This document shows positions 1-10,120 of a stretch of DNA of 64,000 nt, one piece after another (within the stretch, counting starts at the first letter, position 1; each line of letters starts with the position of its first letter). Where the stretch lies: assembly GCF_003700275.1 (NCBI RefSeq), contig NZ_RBRE01000013.1, positions 99,796 through 163,795 of the forward strand, read 5' to 3'. The position numbers and the translations under genes are program-made. The DNA comes from Pseudomonas cichorii. Lineage in GTDB: Bacteria; Pseudomonadota; Gammaproteobacteria; Pseudomonadales; Pseudomonadaceae. The notes under the pieces were generated by a model. That model saw only the letters and a list, made by a program, of their open reading frames with translations, ran no database searches and was not told the DNA's origin.

Positions 1-508
1 AGATATGGCCGGCCTGAGCGATTCCGCGATGGCCAGTGTGCTGCTGTTCGGCACGGTTGCGATGGTTGCCGGCTCCCTGGCGTTTGGCGTCATTACCGAT
101 TACCTGCGCCGCTTCGGCGTGCAGCCGATCATGGTCTGCGGCAGCGGTATGCTGGTCTTTATTGTGTTCCAGATACTCATGGCCAGCGGCTTGCCGGTTT
201 CGCCCTATCTGATTGCCATGGGCTTCAGCTTTTTCGGCACCTCGACCACCATGAACTACGCCATCGTGGCCCAGTCGGTGGCACCTGATCTGGCAGGGCG
301 AGTGAGTTCGTCCTTCAATCTGCTGGTGTTCGTGCTGGCGTTTTTCCTGCAATGGCTGATGGGGATCGTGCTGAATCTATGGCCTGTGGGCGAGGGCGCC
401 GGGCATCCGGTCGAGGCTTATCAGTGGTCGCTGGGCCTGATGATTGCCTTGCAGTTGCCGGGTTTGCTGCTGTGGTTGAGCTTCAAGCCATGGAAGACAA
501 ACGTCTGA
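1..508 (+). CDS. MFS transporter, C-terminal part (partial)
   Basis: The reading frame is open to the left edge of the window, so only the last 169 or so residues are present. They form about five hydrophobic segments separated by short loops, with a basic DYLRRFG loop of the kind found between MFS helices, and end in a short KPWKTNV tail. This looks like the second half of a major facilitator superfamily permease of the inner membrane. The substrate cannot be told from this piece. A strong terminator follows directly. The ATG at 5 is probably internal, because the codon before it is also open. Confidence 0.8.
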   Translation, partial: DMAGLSDSAMASVLLFGTVAMVAGSLAFGVITDYLRRFGVQPIMVCGSGMLVFIVFQILMASGLPVSPYLIAMGFSFFGTSTTMNYAIVAQSVAPDLAGRVSSSFNLLVFVLAFFLQWLMGIVLNLWPVGEGAGHPVEAYQWSLGLMIALQLPGLLLWLSFKPWKTNV

Positions 509-515
509 AAATGAA

Positions 516-546
516 ATGCCCCGGCACGGGCCGGGGCATCTCTTTG
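516..546. terminator. Rho-independent terminator between convergent MFS genes
   Basis: A perfect 9-bp stem (ATGCCCCGG / CCGGGGCAT) with a 6-base loop is followed by a T-rich tract on the plus strand. It lies between the stop codons of two convergent transporter genes and may serve both. Confidence 0.8.
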
Positions 547-563
547 TGGCTTGACGCGCTGAA

Positions 564-1856
564 TCAGGCGGTGGCGGCAGCGCCCGGAGCTTGCAGTTGC
601 TGCCCGCCCTTGCGGAACAGCACCAGCGTTGCGATCAGGCCCAGGATGGCCGCGCCGGTCAGCCAGATACCAGGTGCGGCCTTGTTGTCCAGCACATGGA
701 TCAGGTAAGTACAGGCCGCTGGCGTGAAGCCGCCAAAGGTCGCGGTCGCCAGGCTGTAGGCCAGGGAGAAACCGGTGGTGCGGACCTCTACAGGCATGAT
801 TTCGGTCAGGGCCACGACCATGGCGCCGTTATACGAGCCGTACAGGAACGAGAACCACAATTCGACCATCAGCAGGTTGCCGAAGCTCGGGTGTGCGACC
901 AGCCACGACAGGGCAGGGTAGGCAGTGGCGATGGCCAGTACGGTTGCGGCTATCAGTAGCGGCTTGCGGCCGATCCGGTCGGAAAACGAACCCATGATCG
1001 GCAGCCAGATGAAGTTGGACAGGCCCACGCAGACGGTAACCAGCAAACTGTCGAGGTCCGACAGATGCAGCTCGTTCTTGCCGAAGGTCGGGGTGTAGGC
1101 GGTGATCAGGTAGAACGACACGGTGGTCATGACCACCAGCGCCATGCCGCCCAGCACCAGGCCGAAGTTCTGGCTGATCGAGCGCACGACTTCCTTCAGG
1201 TCCGGACGATGGGTGCGCGCCTCGAATTCAGGCGACTCCTCCAGCGAGCGGCGGATGATGAAAATGGCCGGTACGATCAGGCAGCCCACCAGGAACGGCA
1301 CGCGCCAGCCCCATTCACCCATTTGATCCGGGCTGAGCCAGTGGTTGAGGCCGACGCCCAGCAGGCCGGCGAAAACCACCGCGGCCTGTTGGCTGGCGGA
1401 TTGCCAACTGACGAAGAAGCCTTTGCGGCCCGGCGTGGAAATTTCCGCCAGATAGACCGAAACGCCACCCAGTTCCACGCCGGCGGAGAAGCCCTGCAAG
1501 AGGCGTCCCAGCAGGACCAGCAACGGTGCGGCAACGCCCAGTGTTGCGTAGCCCGGAACGCAGGCGATCAACACGGTCCCCATCGCCATCAAGGCCAGGG
1601 TGATGATCAGCCCCTTGCGACGACCGTGGCGGTCAATGTAGGCACCGAGGAAAATCGCACCCAGCGGGCGCATCAGGAAGCCAGCACCGAAAGTGGCCAG
1701 CGAAAGCATCAGGGACGCGAATGCGCTGTCGGAAGGGAAGAAGGTCTTGGCAATGGCCGTGGCGTAAAAGCCATAGACCATGAAATCGTACATTTCAAGA
1801 AAATTGCCGCTGACAACGCGAAAAATCGCCTTGCCTTTGCCTGTGTTTGAGGCCAT
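564..1856 (-). CDS. MFS metabolite:H+ symporter, citrate/tricarballylate type
   Basis: A full-length 430-residue permease with about 12 hydrophobic segments. It carries the two hallmarks of the MHS (metabolite:H+ symporter) branch: an acidic N-terminal [15 protein letters not shown] stretch and the [13 protein letters not shown] loop between helices 2 and 3, repeated in altered form as [13 protein letters not shown] in the second half. Overall it resembles CitA/TcuC-type citrate or tricarballylate proton symporters. Assignment to the family is firm; the substrate is inferred. It is transcribed alone, with 283 bp of non-coding sequence separating it from the divergent toxin-like gene. Confidence 0.85.
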   Translation of the reverse strand: MASNTGKGKAIFRVVSGNFLEMYDFMVYGFYATAIAKTFFPSDSAFASLMLSLATFGAGFLMRPLGAIFLGAYIDRHGRRKGLIITLALMAMGTVLIACVPGYATLGVAAPLLVLLGRLLQGFSAGVELGGVSVYLAEISTPGRKGFFVSWQSASQQAAVVFAGLLGVGLNHWLSPDQMGEWGWRVPFLVGCLIVPAIFIIRRSLEESPEFEARTHRPDLKEVVRSISQNFGLVLGGMALVVMTTVSFYLITAYTPTFGKNELHLSDLDSLLVTVCVGLSNFIWLPIMGSFSDRIGRKPLLIAATVLAIATAYPALSWLVAHPSFGNLLMVELWFSFLYGSYNGAMVVALTEIMPVEVRTTGFSLAYSLATATFGGFTPAACTYLIHVLDNKAAPGIWLTGAAILGLIATLVLFRKGGQQLQAPGAAATA

Positions 1857-2139
1857 TGGAAATACTCACTTAGGCTGTCTAACTAGGGGATCCGTTGTAT
1901 TTATGTCCTGTTTTGTACTGGCGAAGGCTCAAGCCCGCACCTGATACATAATTGTAACCATATGTGTAAATGATCCCGAAAACAACCTTCAGTCATGTGA
2001 GAGTCGTTTGCGCAGCCTGTGGGATGCAGTACTGCATGAGGTATTTGTTTATGCCGTCGCGAGGGGATGTATGGCTTTAGCTCATTGAAATAGCGCCCGC
2101 TTGCCGGGCAGCCATTCAAACAAGTGAGCTGGATTTCAT

Positions 2140-5100
2140 ATGACTATTGCATTCGATGTTGCCGAACAATTTGCCGCACGTCCCACCTTGCGCGGGGTCG
2201 CCCTTGCCACCTTGCGCCAGGGGTTGAGCGAGCTGTATCCAAGGTTGCAGATCGATCCGCAGGCTGCGGTCGTTTCCCGGATCACGCCGGCTATGGGTTC
2301 TTCACCGGCCACGAGTGTCGAGGTCGGCAGCCTTCTCGATTGCCTGCTGGAAAATTTCACGGCTCAAGCCACGGTGAAATGGACCCGTGAGCAAACGGGC
2401 CTGCTCGCCGCTGCGGGTGACTCATACCCGTTGCCTGTCAATATGTTCAATATCGGCGTGCTGATGAACCGGCTGATTCTCGGTCTGTTCGAGAACGTCC
2501 AGCAGGCCCTGACCAATTACTGGAGTGAGTCCAGAGACGAAAGTGTCGATGGCCGCAGTCGTTGGGCCTGGCTGACGGAGCGCGTCAGGCAGAAACTGCT
2601 CGACGATCTGGCCGCGACAACGCCTCCGCGCCCGGTCGATGCCGAGGCTCGGGAGTGGTTGCGCACTGTAGCCCTGTTTCCGCAAAAGGCCGACCGCGAG
2701 CGCAGAGGTACAGGTCAGGCGCCTTCGCGGGCCTGTCTTGTCAGCCTGCATATCAGTAGTCCGGATGTCGTTTCGGTGTTACTGCCAGCACTGGTCATTT
2801 TCAGTGATCGGCACGCTCATGGGCGGGTCTTGATGTATCAGGTTTCGGGAAACTGTCAGGTCTGGCCGTCGCTTAGATCCTGGGAGCAAAGCCTGAGTGG
2901 ATTGCTCAGTGGCCATGTCGAGACAGGCGATGTGCAATGGACGGCCCATGAGCCGCAGGAGAATATTTTCGGCGTCCTGATCCAGGCAATCCTGGAAAAC
3001 CAGCTGACGGGTGTGCAAGGCCTCAAGGCTCAGCGGGTCTATAACCTTGATGCCCTGGAGCATTCGCTGGCAGCACTGACTGATGTCTGTGCGCTTTTCG
3101 GGCTGAGCGATGTGTCAGCGAAGCTGGGCATTGATCGTTTGCCCCGCTGGATGAAGAACGCCCAAGAGGCGGATCGCAGCGAGTACAGCCGCCTGATAGG
3201 TGATCTGGCGGTGGCCCAGAAACGCTCCAATGGAAAGTCCTTCAATGAAGGACTGCCGCCGATACTGGAGTTCGCTTCGCGATCCCTGGCAGTCGCCATT
3301 GCTCAGGACCACCTGGATGGCGTGGACTTTTTGCCCCGGCAGATTCAAGTGCGCATCGACAGGGTCGCGGCGGCAACGGTGGCCGGCGGCGGCGAGCCTT
3401 TTGCGGTGGGAAGCATTGATCCGCTGTACCTGACATTGCCCGAGTTTGCCCTGGAAAACCTCTCTGGCCTGCCCGTAGGAGAAATCACCGTGCAGCGCAC
3501 GGATGGCAAACCATTGCCGCACTGGCTAACGGCGGATTATCTGAAGCAACTGACCGTACGTGTCGATATTGGCCAGGTCTATCCGGACCTGCTCAAGCGC
3601 TATCTGGTTACTGATACTGCCGAAGCGCAGCGGCGTCAGGCTCTGTTCGCCGATCAATTGCGCCTGCAATTGCCGTTGCAGGCGCTGGAGCAGAAGATCA
3701 AGGGTGAACTGAGCCTCAAAGGCTATCAGTCGGTCTGCGCAATCATGCAAAGCGTCGTGGCCGAACGCTGTGTCGGGCCCCGGCCAATTGTGCTGCGGCC
3801 CCTGGCTTTCGTTCGCCGCGCAGGCCAGCAAGCTGACGTGGTGAGCAATATGTTCGTCATCGGTCCACAGGACACGACTGCCGGCCCGCATCTGTTGTAT
3901 CGACCCTTTGCCCGCTCGCCGCTGATCGAGTTTGCCGACTGGCCGGCGCTGCTGGCGGCGGTCAGGCGGCCCGGAACATTGCAGAACGACATACTGGCCT
4001 GGCTGAGTGACGCTGCGCGTCCGGTTTACGCCCATGGTGGTTTTGACGAGCCGCATATCACCCGTTTTGGCCTGGGCTCGGAGTTCGCCCCGCTGGAAAA
4101 ACCGCTGCCTGCGGTGCTGGGTACCGAGGTGGTCGATGGTGACATCATGCAGGCCTTGTTCAATGCCAATGCACGGGCACTGATCGAGCTGGCTGACCGC
4201 AATGCCGTATCGAATGCCGAGAGCCGCTGGGCGTTTTTCAAGGAAGGCGGCTGGTTGTTGCTCAATACCGTGTTGCCGCTGCTCAGCGGGCCGGCGGCCA
4301 ATGCCCTGTGGCTGGTGCAGTTGTTGTCCAGTATCAACCAGCAACTGACTGCGCCTGAAGAGGGCGCAACACAGCTGGCCGAATTGCTGCTCAATATCTC
4401 GCTGGTATTGCTGCATTACGGTGTTTCCACTGATGCGCTGGTTTCGATGAGTTTGCTGGCGCACGATCAAACAGCGCTGGAACCGGTAGTGGCTGCGGAT
4501 TCCGTACCGGTTCATCAGGCTCCCGCCAGCTTTAAAACCGCGCTGGGCGATACCCGCACGGTTCTCGATTTTTCCTGGTCGCAACCGGAAAGTCGGCTGA
4601 CCGAAACGCAACGTCGGGCGTTGGAAGCCTTCAAGGTCCGCTCGGTAGCACTGGCCGGTGCGCCGGTTGCAGCGGGGGAATATGCAGGTCTCTACAGCCA
4701 CAATGACATCTGGCTGGCCAGGGTCGGTAGCGACCTGTTTCGGGTCCGGGTCGAAGAGGGCGAGGTCCGGGTCGTGGGGTTCTATGACCCGGCCTTGACG
4801 GGGCCGTGGCTCAAGCGTGCCGGGCAGGACTGGCGTCTGGATTTGTCACTGCATCTGCGCGGTGGCGGACCGAAGAAAAACATTCGCCTGCTGGCCGAGC
4901 AGAATGCCGCCAACATGGCTCGTATCAATCAGAGTCTGGATCAGCTCGATCAGCGCGAGATGGAACTGGTGGACAGGATTCTGGGTTATCACGCGCATTT
5001 GAATACCGCCACCGGTGAAGTGCGACAGCTGTTTTTCGATCGTCTGGAAAGTACCCTGGGCGAAGAAGTCGACGTGTTGAAGCAGCGTATCGATCTGTGG

Positions 5101-6714
5101 CAGCAACTGAGAGCCGGTGATCGGCCGGCCGAGCGTAACAGGGCGCAGCGGATCGTGTTGGTAACTGCCCACCTGGAGCTTCTTGAAGGTCGGTTGGCGG
5201 CGGATGACTCGAGGATTGCCAATACTGCCCTGGCGAAAATGACCGAGGCGGGAGGCCTGGCCTCGCAGAAAAACGTCGAGATTTACCTGAGCATGTTCAA
5301 GTCGTTGGTGATCAGGCAGGAAAAAGGCGTTCACTGGTCGCAGATCCGCGAGTCGCTATGGGAGCAAGTGCGCGCGCTGCCTAAAGTGGGCGAGGAAATC
5401 TGGCGTCAGCAGGTCATGGCGGCGTATGAGAGCAAAATCTTCTGCAGTCTGGAGTGGAAAATCCAGCGCATGATGTCGGTTCTGGAACTGTGTTTCAGCA
5501 AGGAACACATGATGGATGCCGATGAGCTTCGCGCTTTCAAGGACGTGCGGACAGATATTGACTTGAATAATGCATTTGCCTCGCATGCCGAGCTGGAAAA
5601 ACCCAACAGCTACTCGTTGACCGAGCAGATTGATGTGCTGGAAAGCACTCTGCGGGAGTACCAGAAGACCAGAGGGGTTGCTGATGATGTCGATGTGGCG
5701 AAATTTGCCCCGGAACAGGCCGGTTATCTGGAGACGTTCAAGGCCGAGTTGAACGAGTTGTGCGAGCTGACCCAGACCCGGCTGGCACAACTGATCCAGG
5801 AGAATGTCGAGCCTCCACCGGTCGTGGTCGAGCATATGCCGCGTTTCGAGCAGCCGTCCAAGCGCGTCATCCGGACCCGCAATCATCGCTCCTTTGTCGG
5901 GCAGGTCCGCCAGGGTGAGCGGAGTTTCCCCGGCGAAGTCGCCGATATCAAGAATGCGCTGACTGGCAAGGTGATCAGTTCATGGCACCGCCATTCGGAT
6001 GGCCAATGGGTGGAGATCCAGACCGAAAGCCCTGAAAGACCCGCTCCCAGTGTTCGCTCGACATCGCCGGGTGAGCTGCAAAAACGTGCCCAGGCGTCGC
6101 TGCAGGAAGTGGAACAGGCGCTCGACAAGGCTCGTCTGCAGTCGACGCGCAACTATGAGCCCGAGGACGTCGAGGATATTCTTGTCCTCAGGGCCGACAA
6201 GCTGACTGCGCTTGCCGAACAGATGAGCGACCGGGCAACGTCTGCCCAGACGCCCGCCGAGCTTTCTCTGGCGCTGGCCAGAACGGCGACACAATTGCGT
6301 GAGGCCGCTGCCCGTCTGACTGCCGAGGGCCGCAGCCTGCGTATTTCGATGATCAAGGCCCAGCCACCGACGGCGGCACGCATCAGCTATCTGCATCGCC
6401 AGGGCGAAATCAATATCTCCAGTTTCAATGGCAGAAAAAACATATCGGGTGCCAGGCAGGATGATTTTCTTCAGGAGTTTGCGATTCGTGACAAGGACAA
6501 CCGGTTATTGTGGTGGGCGCATTTTCACTACAGAAATGAAACGGACAGTGCTCAAGCGTTTACCGCCGCTCATCTGAAACTGCCCGAGCAGCGGCTGCTT
6601 GGTTACAAGTCATTGATCAAGGACTCGGGAGGCGCGAAGGACGTGGTCAATATTTATCGCAGCGCCATCGGCAAGGACATCGCTCAGCGGTTGTTTCTGG
6701 TGCTGACACCATGA
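2140..6714 (+). CDS. Large toxin-like protein (dermonecrotic-toxin/DUF6543-type)
   Basis: A single 1524-residue frame with no signal peptide and no clear transmembrane helix. The central region (about residues 480-540, with PDLLKRYLV, an AEAQRRQALF stretch and LPLQALEQKIKG) and the C-terminal end (LLWWAHFHY followed by AHLKLPEQRLLGYKSL) resemble the large Pseudomonas proteins annotated with a 'dermonecrotic toxin domain' (DUF6543). The region around residues 930-1070 is charged and probably helical. These proteins are thought to be effectors or toxins, but no catalytic motif is recognisable here. The start ATG has only a weak ribosome-binding site. The stop overlaps the apbE start as ATGA, so the two are probably co-translated. 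Family assignment is from memory of the motifs, so moderate. Confidence 0.65.
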   Translation: MTIAFDVAEQFAARPTLRGVALATLRQGLSELYPRLQIDPQAAVVSRITPAMGSSPATSVEVGSLLDCLLENFTAQATVKWTREQTGLLAAAGDSYPLPVNMFNIGVLMNRLILGLFENVQQALTNYWSESRDESVDGRSRWAWLTERVRQKLLDDLAATTPPRPVDAEAREWLRTVALFPQKADRERRGTGQAPSRACLVSLHISSPDVVSVLLPALVIFSDRHAHGRVLMYQVSGNCQVWPSLRSWEQSLSGLLSGHVETGDVQWTAHEPQENIFGVLIQAILENQLTGVQGLKAQRVYNLDALEHSLAALTDVCALFGLSDVSAKLGIDRLPRWMKNAQEADRSEYSRLIGDLAVAQKRSNGKSFNEGLPPILEFASRSLAVAIAQDHLDGVDFLPRQIQVRIDRVAAATVAGGGEPFAVGSIDPLYLTLPEFALENLSGLPVGEITVQRTDGKPLPHWLTADYLKQLTVRVDIGQVYPDLLKRYLVTDTAEAQRRQALFADQLRLQLPLQALEQKIKGELSLKGYQSVCAIMQSVVAERCVGPRPIVLRPLAFVRRAGQQADVVSNMFVIGPQDTTAGPHLLYRPFARSPLIEFADWPALLAAVRRPGTLQNDILAWLSDAARPVYAHGGFDEPHITRFGLGSEFAPLEKPLPAVLGTEVVDGDIMQALFNANARALIELADRNAVSNAESRWAFFKEGGWLLLNTVLPLLSGPAANALWLVQLLSSINQQLTAPEEGATQLAELLLNISLVLLHYGVSTDALVSMSLLAHDQTALEPVVAADSVPVHQAPASFKTALGDTRTVLDFSWSQPESRLTETQRRALEAFKVRSVALAGAPVAAGEYAGLYSHNDIWLARVGSDLFRVRVEEGEVRVVGFYDPALTGPWLKRAGQDWRLDLSLHLRGGGPKKNIRLLAEQNAANMARINQSLDQLDQREMELVDRILGYHAHLNTATGEVRQLFFDRLESTLGEEVDVLKQRIDLWQQLRAGDRPAERNRAQRIVLVTAHLELLEGRLAADDSRIANTALAKMTEAGGLASQKNVEIYLSMFKSLVIRQEKGVHWSQIRESLWEQVRALPKVGEEIWRQQVMAAYESKIFCSLEWKIQRMMSVLELCFSKEHMMDADELRAFKDVRTDIDLNNAFASHAELEKPNSYSLTEQIDVLESTLREYQKTRGVADDVDVAKFAPEQAGYLETFKAELNELCELTQTRLAQLIQENVEPPPVVVEHMPRFEQPSKRVIRTRNHRSFVGQVRQGERSFPGEVADIKNALTGKVISSWHRHSDGQWVEIQTESPERPAPSVRSTSPGELQKRAQASLQEVEQALDKARLQSTRNYEPEDVEDILVLRADKLTALAEQMSDRATSAQTPAELSLALARTATQLREAAARLTAEGRSLRISMIKAQPPTAARISYLHRQGEINISSFNGRKNISGARQDDFLQEFAIRDKDNRLLWWAHFHYRNETDSAQAFTAAHLKLPEQRLLGYKSLIKDSGGAKDVVNIYRSAIGKDIAQRLFLVLTP

Positions 6715-7742
6715 GTATGCGGCAACCGGCTTGGCTGCGCGTCGGTGTGTATGGGCTTTTTTCCAGCGCCATGCTCGGCTGTGATGCGGGCCCGGTCCTG
6801 GAGAATTTCGGTGGGCCGACCATGGGCAGCGGTTATTCGGTCAGTTATGTACGCCACGCTGGCCAGCCGGATGCCCGGGTGGTTCAGCCGGAGGTCGAGG
6901 CAATACTGGCCGAGGTCGATCAGCAGATGTCCACCTGGCGCAACGACTCGGATATCGAGCGTTTCAATGTCCTGCCGGCCAACAGTTGCCAGTCCATGCC
7001 GCCCGCGGTGCTGGAACTGGTTCGTGTCGGTGAGCATCTGTCCCGTGAAACGGATGGCGCTTTCGATCTGACCGTCCTGCCGCTGCTGAACCTGTGGGGC
7101 TTTGGCCCCCAGTCCCGCGGCGAGCAGGTGCCGACTGCCCGGCAACTGGCCCGGACTCTGGAGCGGGTAGGGTATCGACACCTGAGTATCGAGGGCCAGC
7201 GCCTGTGCAAGGATGCCGCGGTGGAAGTGGACCTGAGCAGCATGGCGGCCGGTTATACGGTTGATCGTATCGGCAGTCGCCTTGAAGAGCTGGGCGTGCA
7301 TGACTATCTGGTGCAAGTTACTGGCGAACTGAAGACCCGGGGGCGCAAGCCCGATGGTTCGGCGTGGCGAGTGGCCCTGGAAGCGCCTCGCGACGATCAG
7401 CAGGTCGCGCAGAAAATCTTCGCCCTGGATGGTTGTGGCGTTTCGACTTCAGGCGACTATCGGCACTATTTCGAGCGCGAAGGGCGTCGCTATGCGCATA
7501 CCCTCAATGCCTTGATTGGCACCCCGGTCGATCATGATCTGGCATCGGTGTCGGTGATTCATCCGTCGGCATTGATGGCAGACGGCTTATCGACGCTATT
7601 GTTGATCATGGGTGCCGAACGCGGCTGGGATTACGCACAACAGCACCGGATTGCTGCTTTTTTTGTGATTCGCGCCGATAAGCGTTTTATCATTCGCAGC
7701 AATCCGGCGTTCGATCAGCTGTGTAACGTGCCCGCGCAGTGA
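6711..7742 (+). CDS. apbE: FAD:protein FMN transferase, ApbE family
   Basis: 343 residues. ApbE attaches FMN from FAD to a Thr of flavoproteins in the periplasm. Visible motifs: an N-terminal hydrophobic segment ending in MLGC (a plausible but imperfect lipobox), [13 protein letters not shown] near residue 34, [16 protein letters not shown] near 177, and [12 protein letters not shown] near 287, which holds the metal-binding Asp and Thr. The usual H-x-x-D-x-x-TG-x-P motif reads [10 protein letters not shown], with Asp changed to Asn. The gene overlaps the toxin-like gene by 4 bases. An apbE near sthA is also known in P. aeruginosa, where nqr genes supply the acceptor; no acceptor flavoprotein gene is seen here. 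Confidence 0.88.
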   Translation: MSMRQPAWLRVGVYGLFSSAMLGCDAGPVLENFGGPTMGSGYSVSYVRHAGQPDARVVQPEVEAILAEVDQQMSTWRNDSDIERFNVLPANSCQSMPPAVLELVRVGEHLSRETDGAFDLTVLPLLNLWGFGPQSRGEQVPTARQLARTLERVGYRHLSIEGQRLCKDAAVEVDLSSMAAGYTVDRIGSRLEELGVHDYLVQVTGELKTRGRKPDGSAWRVALEAPRDDQQVAQKIFALDGCGVSTSGDYRHYFEREGRRYAHTLNALIGTPVDHDLASVSVIHPSALMADGLSTLLLIMGAERGWDYAQQHRIAAFFVIRADKRFIIRSNPAFDQLCNVPAQ

Positions 7743-7899
7743 GTTTCGGGCAGGAAAGTCGATCAGGCCGAACAGACAAAAGTGGCCTTCAACGCGACCA
7801 AGGGGTAATGTTCGCCTCCTTAGTGCAGCGCTAGACTGCGCCCCGTGTTTTAGCCAGAGGCGCCAGAGTGGCGCCTCGGTATGTTCTAAAGGAGTACGC

Positions 7900-9294
7900 A
7901 TGGCTGTCTACAACTACGACGTAGTGGTATTGGGTTCCGGCCCAGCCGGAGAAGGTGCGGCGATGAATGCCGCCAAGGCGGGGCGCAAGGTCGCCATGGT
8001 CGACAGCCGTCGGCAAGTCGGCGGCAACTGCACTCACCTGGGCACAATTCCTTCCAAGGCATTGCGTCATGCGGTCAAGCAGATCATCCACTTCAACACC
8101 AACCCGATGTTCCGCGCCATTGGCGAGCCGCGCTGGTTTTCGTTTCCGGATGTGTTGAAGAACGCTGAAATCGTCATCTCCAAGCAAGTGGCCTCGCGTA
8201 CTGGCTACTATGCCCGCAACCGTGTCGACGTGTTCTTCGGCACCGGCAGTTTTTCCGACGAAAACAGCATCGACGTGGTATGCGCCAACGGTGTCGTTGA
8301 GAAGCTGGTGGCCAATCAGGTCATCATTGCGACCGGCTCGCGCCCTTATCGTCCTGCCGATATCGATTTCAGCCACAAGCGTATCTACGATAGCGACACC
8401 ATCCTCAGCCTCGGCCATACCCCGCGCAAGCTGATCATCTATGGCGCTGGCGTGATCGGTTGCGAATATGCCTCGATCTTCAGTGGTCTGGGTGTTCTGG
8501 TCGAACTGGTGGATAACCGCGACCAGTTGCTCAGCTTCCTGGATTCGGAAATTTCCCAGGCGCTGAGTTATCACTTCAGCAACAACAACGTGATGGTTCG
8601 CCATAACGAAGAGTACGAAAAGGTCGAAGGCCTGGATAACGGTGTGATCCTGCACCTCAAGTCCGGCAAGAAGATCAAGGCCGACGCCTTGCTCTGGTGT
8701 AATGGCCGTACCGGCAACACCGACAAGCTGGGGCTGGAAAACATCGGCCTGAAGGCCAACGGTCGTGGGCAGATCGAAGTCGACGAGAACTACCGCACCA
8801 GCGTTCCGACCATCTACGGCGCGGGCGATGTGATCGGCTGGCCGAGCCTGGCCAGTGCCGCTTATGACCAGGGTCGTTCGGCTGCGGGCAGCATGGTCGA
8901 CAACGGTAGCTGGCGTTACGTCAACGACGTGCCGACCGGGATCTACACGATTCCCGAGATCAGTTCGATCGGCAAGAACGAACATGAACTGACCCAGGCC
9001 CGAGTGCCTTACGAAGTCGGCAAGGCGTTCTTCAAGGGCATGGCCCGTGCGCAGATTTCCGGTGAGCGGGTCGGCATGCTGAAGATCCTGTTCCACCGCG
9101 AAACCCTGGAAGTCCTGGGCGTGCATTGCTTCGGTGACCAGGCTTCGGAAATCGTGCACATCGGTCAGGCGATCATGAACCAGGAAGGCGCGGCGAATAC
9201 CATCAAGTATTTCGTCAACACCACCTTCAACTACCCGACCATGGCCGAAGCCTATCGGGTAGCCGCCTACGATGGTCTGAACCGGCTTTTTTAA
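7900..9294 (+). CDS. sthA: Soluble pyridine nucleotide transhydrogenase
   Basis: 464 residues, the normal length. This cytosolic FAD flavoprotein transfers hydride between NADPH and NAD+. The N-terminal [10 protein letters not shown] motif binds [16 protein letters not shown] follows (a single Cys, so no redox-active disulfide, as expected for SthA rather than lipoamide dehydrogenase), [12 protein letters not shown] binds the nicotinamide cofactor, and [10 protein letters not shown] is the second FAD motif. A good ribosome-binding site (AAAGGAG) lies 6 bases before the ATG. The neighbouring order sthA, GDPD, PilZ, lolCDE matches P. aeruginosa PA2991-PA2986. Confidence 0.96.
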   Translation: MAVYNYDVVVLGSGPAGEGAAMNAAKAGRKVAMVDSRRQVGGNCTHLGTIPSKALRHAVKQIIHFNTNPMFRAIGEPRWFSFPDVLKNAEIVISKQVASRTGYYARNRVDVFFGTGSFSDENSIDVVCANGVVEKLVANQVIIATGSRPYRPADIDFSHKRIYDSDTILSLGHTPRKLIIYGAGVIGCEYASIFSGLGVLVELVDNRDQLLSFLDSEISQALSYHFSNNNVMVRHNEEYEKVEGLDNGVILHLKSGKKIKADALLWCNGRTGNTDKLGLENIGLKANGRGQIEVDENYRTSVPTIYGAGDVIGWPSLASAAYDQGRSAAGSMVDNGSWRYVNDVPTGIYTIPEISSIGKNEHELTQARVPYEVGKAFFKGMARAQISGERVGMLKILFHRETLEVLGVHCFGDQASEIVHIGQAIMNQEGAANTIKYFVNTTFNYPTMAEAYRVAAYDGLNRLF

Positions 9295-9298
9295 GCGG

Positions 9299-9326
9299 CT
9301 CCGGCCGGTGGCCTGAGCCGGCCGGG
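9299..9326. terminator. Possible hairpin between convergent sthA and GDPD genes
   Basis: A CCGGCC / GGCCGG inverted repeat lies just after the sthA stop and before the stop of the convergent phosphodiesterase gene. No clear T tract follows on either strand, so it may only stabilise the 3' ends. Confidence 0.4.
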
Positions 9327-9336
9327 GAGACCGATT

Positions 9337-10059
9337 TCAGCGATTCTCGAGGGTGGCGCTGGCCAAACCGGGAAAGTCTGTAATCAGGCTGTCTACGCCG
9401 AAGTCGGCGAGCCTGCGCATCAGTGCAGGTTCGTTGACGGTCCATACCGACACATGCAGACCCTGGCGTTGTGCTTTCTGCAGGCGCTCCGGGGTACACA
9501 GCGTCCAGTTCAATGCCAGAATCCCGCAACCGTAATTCTGCGCGACCTTCAACGGATCGAGCCAGGCATATTCGGCAACCAGCCCACGGCTGATGTCCGG
9601 CGTCAGTTCCGCTGCGGCGCGCAAGACTTCGCGGGAGCTGGACGTGATGGTCACCTTGTCCAGCAGACCATGGCGCTGAACCATTTCGCGAATCGCCAGC
9701 ACGGTATTCGCAGCGCGAGTGCGTGAAGCACTTTTGACTTCCAGTTGCCAGTGCTCGAAATCGCACTGCTCAAACAATTGCTCCAGACGCGGGATCGGGC
9801 ATGGCGTGATCCAGCCGGGCCCCCCCTTGCGAGCGTCATAGGTCACCAGATCGGCAGCCACATGTTCATTGACCTTGCCGCGTCGATCCGTGGTGCGCTT
9901 GAGGGTCGGGTCGTGAATGACCATCAGCTCGCCGTCGCGGGACAGGTGCAGATCCAGTTCGCAGCGGCGTACGCCGTGCTTGAGGCATTCCTGAAAGCTG
10001 GTGAGAGTGTTTTCCGGTGCTTCGCCCTTGGCGCCGCGATGGCCGTAGATAAGGGTCAC
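9337..10059 (-). CDS. Glycerophosphodiester phosphodiesterase
   Basis: 240 residues from a GTG start; that start is chosen because AGGAGT sits 5 bases before it, and the ATG further upstream adds a tail not typical of the family. The enzyme hydrolyses glycerophosphodiesters to glycerol-3-phosphate and an alcohol. YGHRGAKGEAPENT and CELDLHLSRDGELMVIHD carry the family's catalytic His and metal-binding Glu/Asp residues. There is no signal peptide, so it should be cytoplasmic, like UgpQ rather than periplasmic GlpQ. It is convergent with sthA and corresponds in position to PA2990. Confidence 0.92.
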   Translation of the reverse strand: MTLIYGHRGAKGEAPENTLTSFQECLKHGVRRCELDLHLSRDGELMVIHDPTLKRTTDRRGKVNEHVAADLVTYDARKGGPGWITPCPIPRLEQLFEQCDFEHWQLEVKSASRTRAANTVLAIREMVQRHGLLDKVTITSSSREVLRAAAELTPDISRGLVAEYAWLDPLKVAQNYGCGILALNWTLCTPERLQKAQRQGLHVSVWTVNEPALMRRLADFGVDSLITDFPGLASATLENR

Positions 10060-10120
10060 ATTTACTCCTGGCCTTGAAGGCGCCAATTACATGTGTGTGA
10101 GGTGTGCAAAAGGAATGCGC

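Noticed and set aside
1065..1850. Long open frame antisense to the citrate-type MFS gene
   Set aside because: It mirrors the transporter gene, is rich in Gln/His/Arg as usual for shadow frames of GC-rich genes, and has no ribosome-binding site or family motif.
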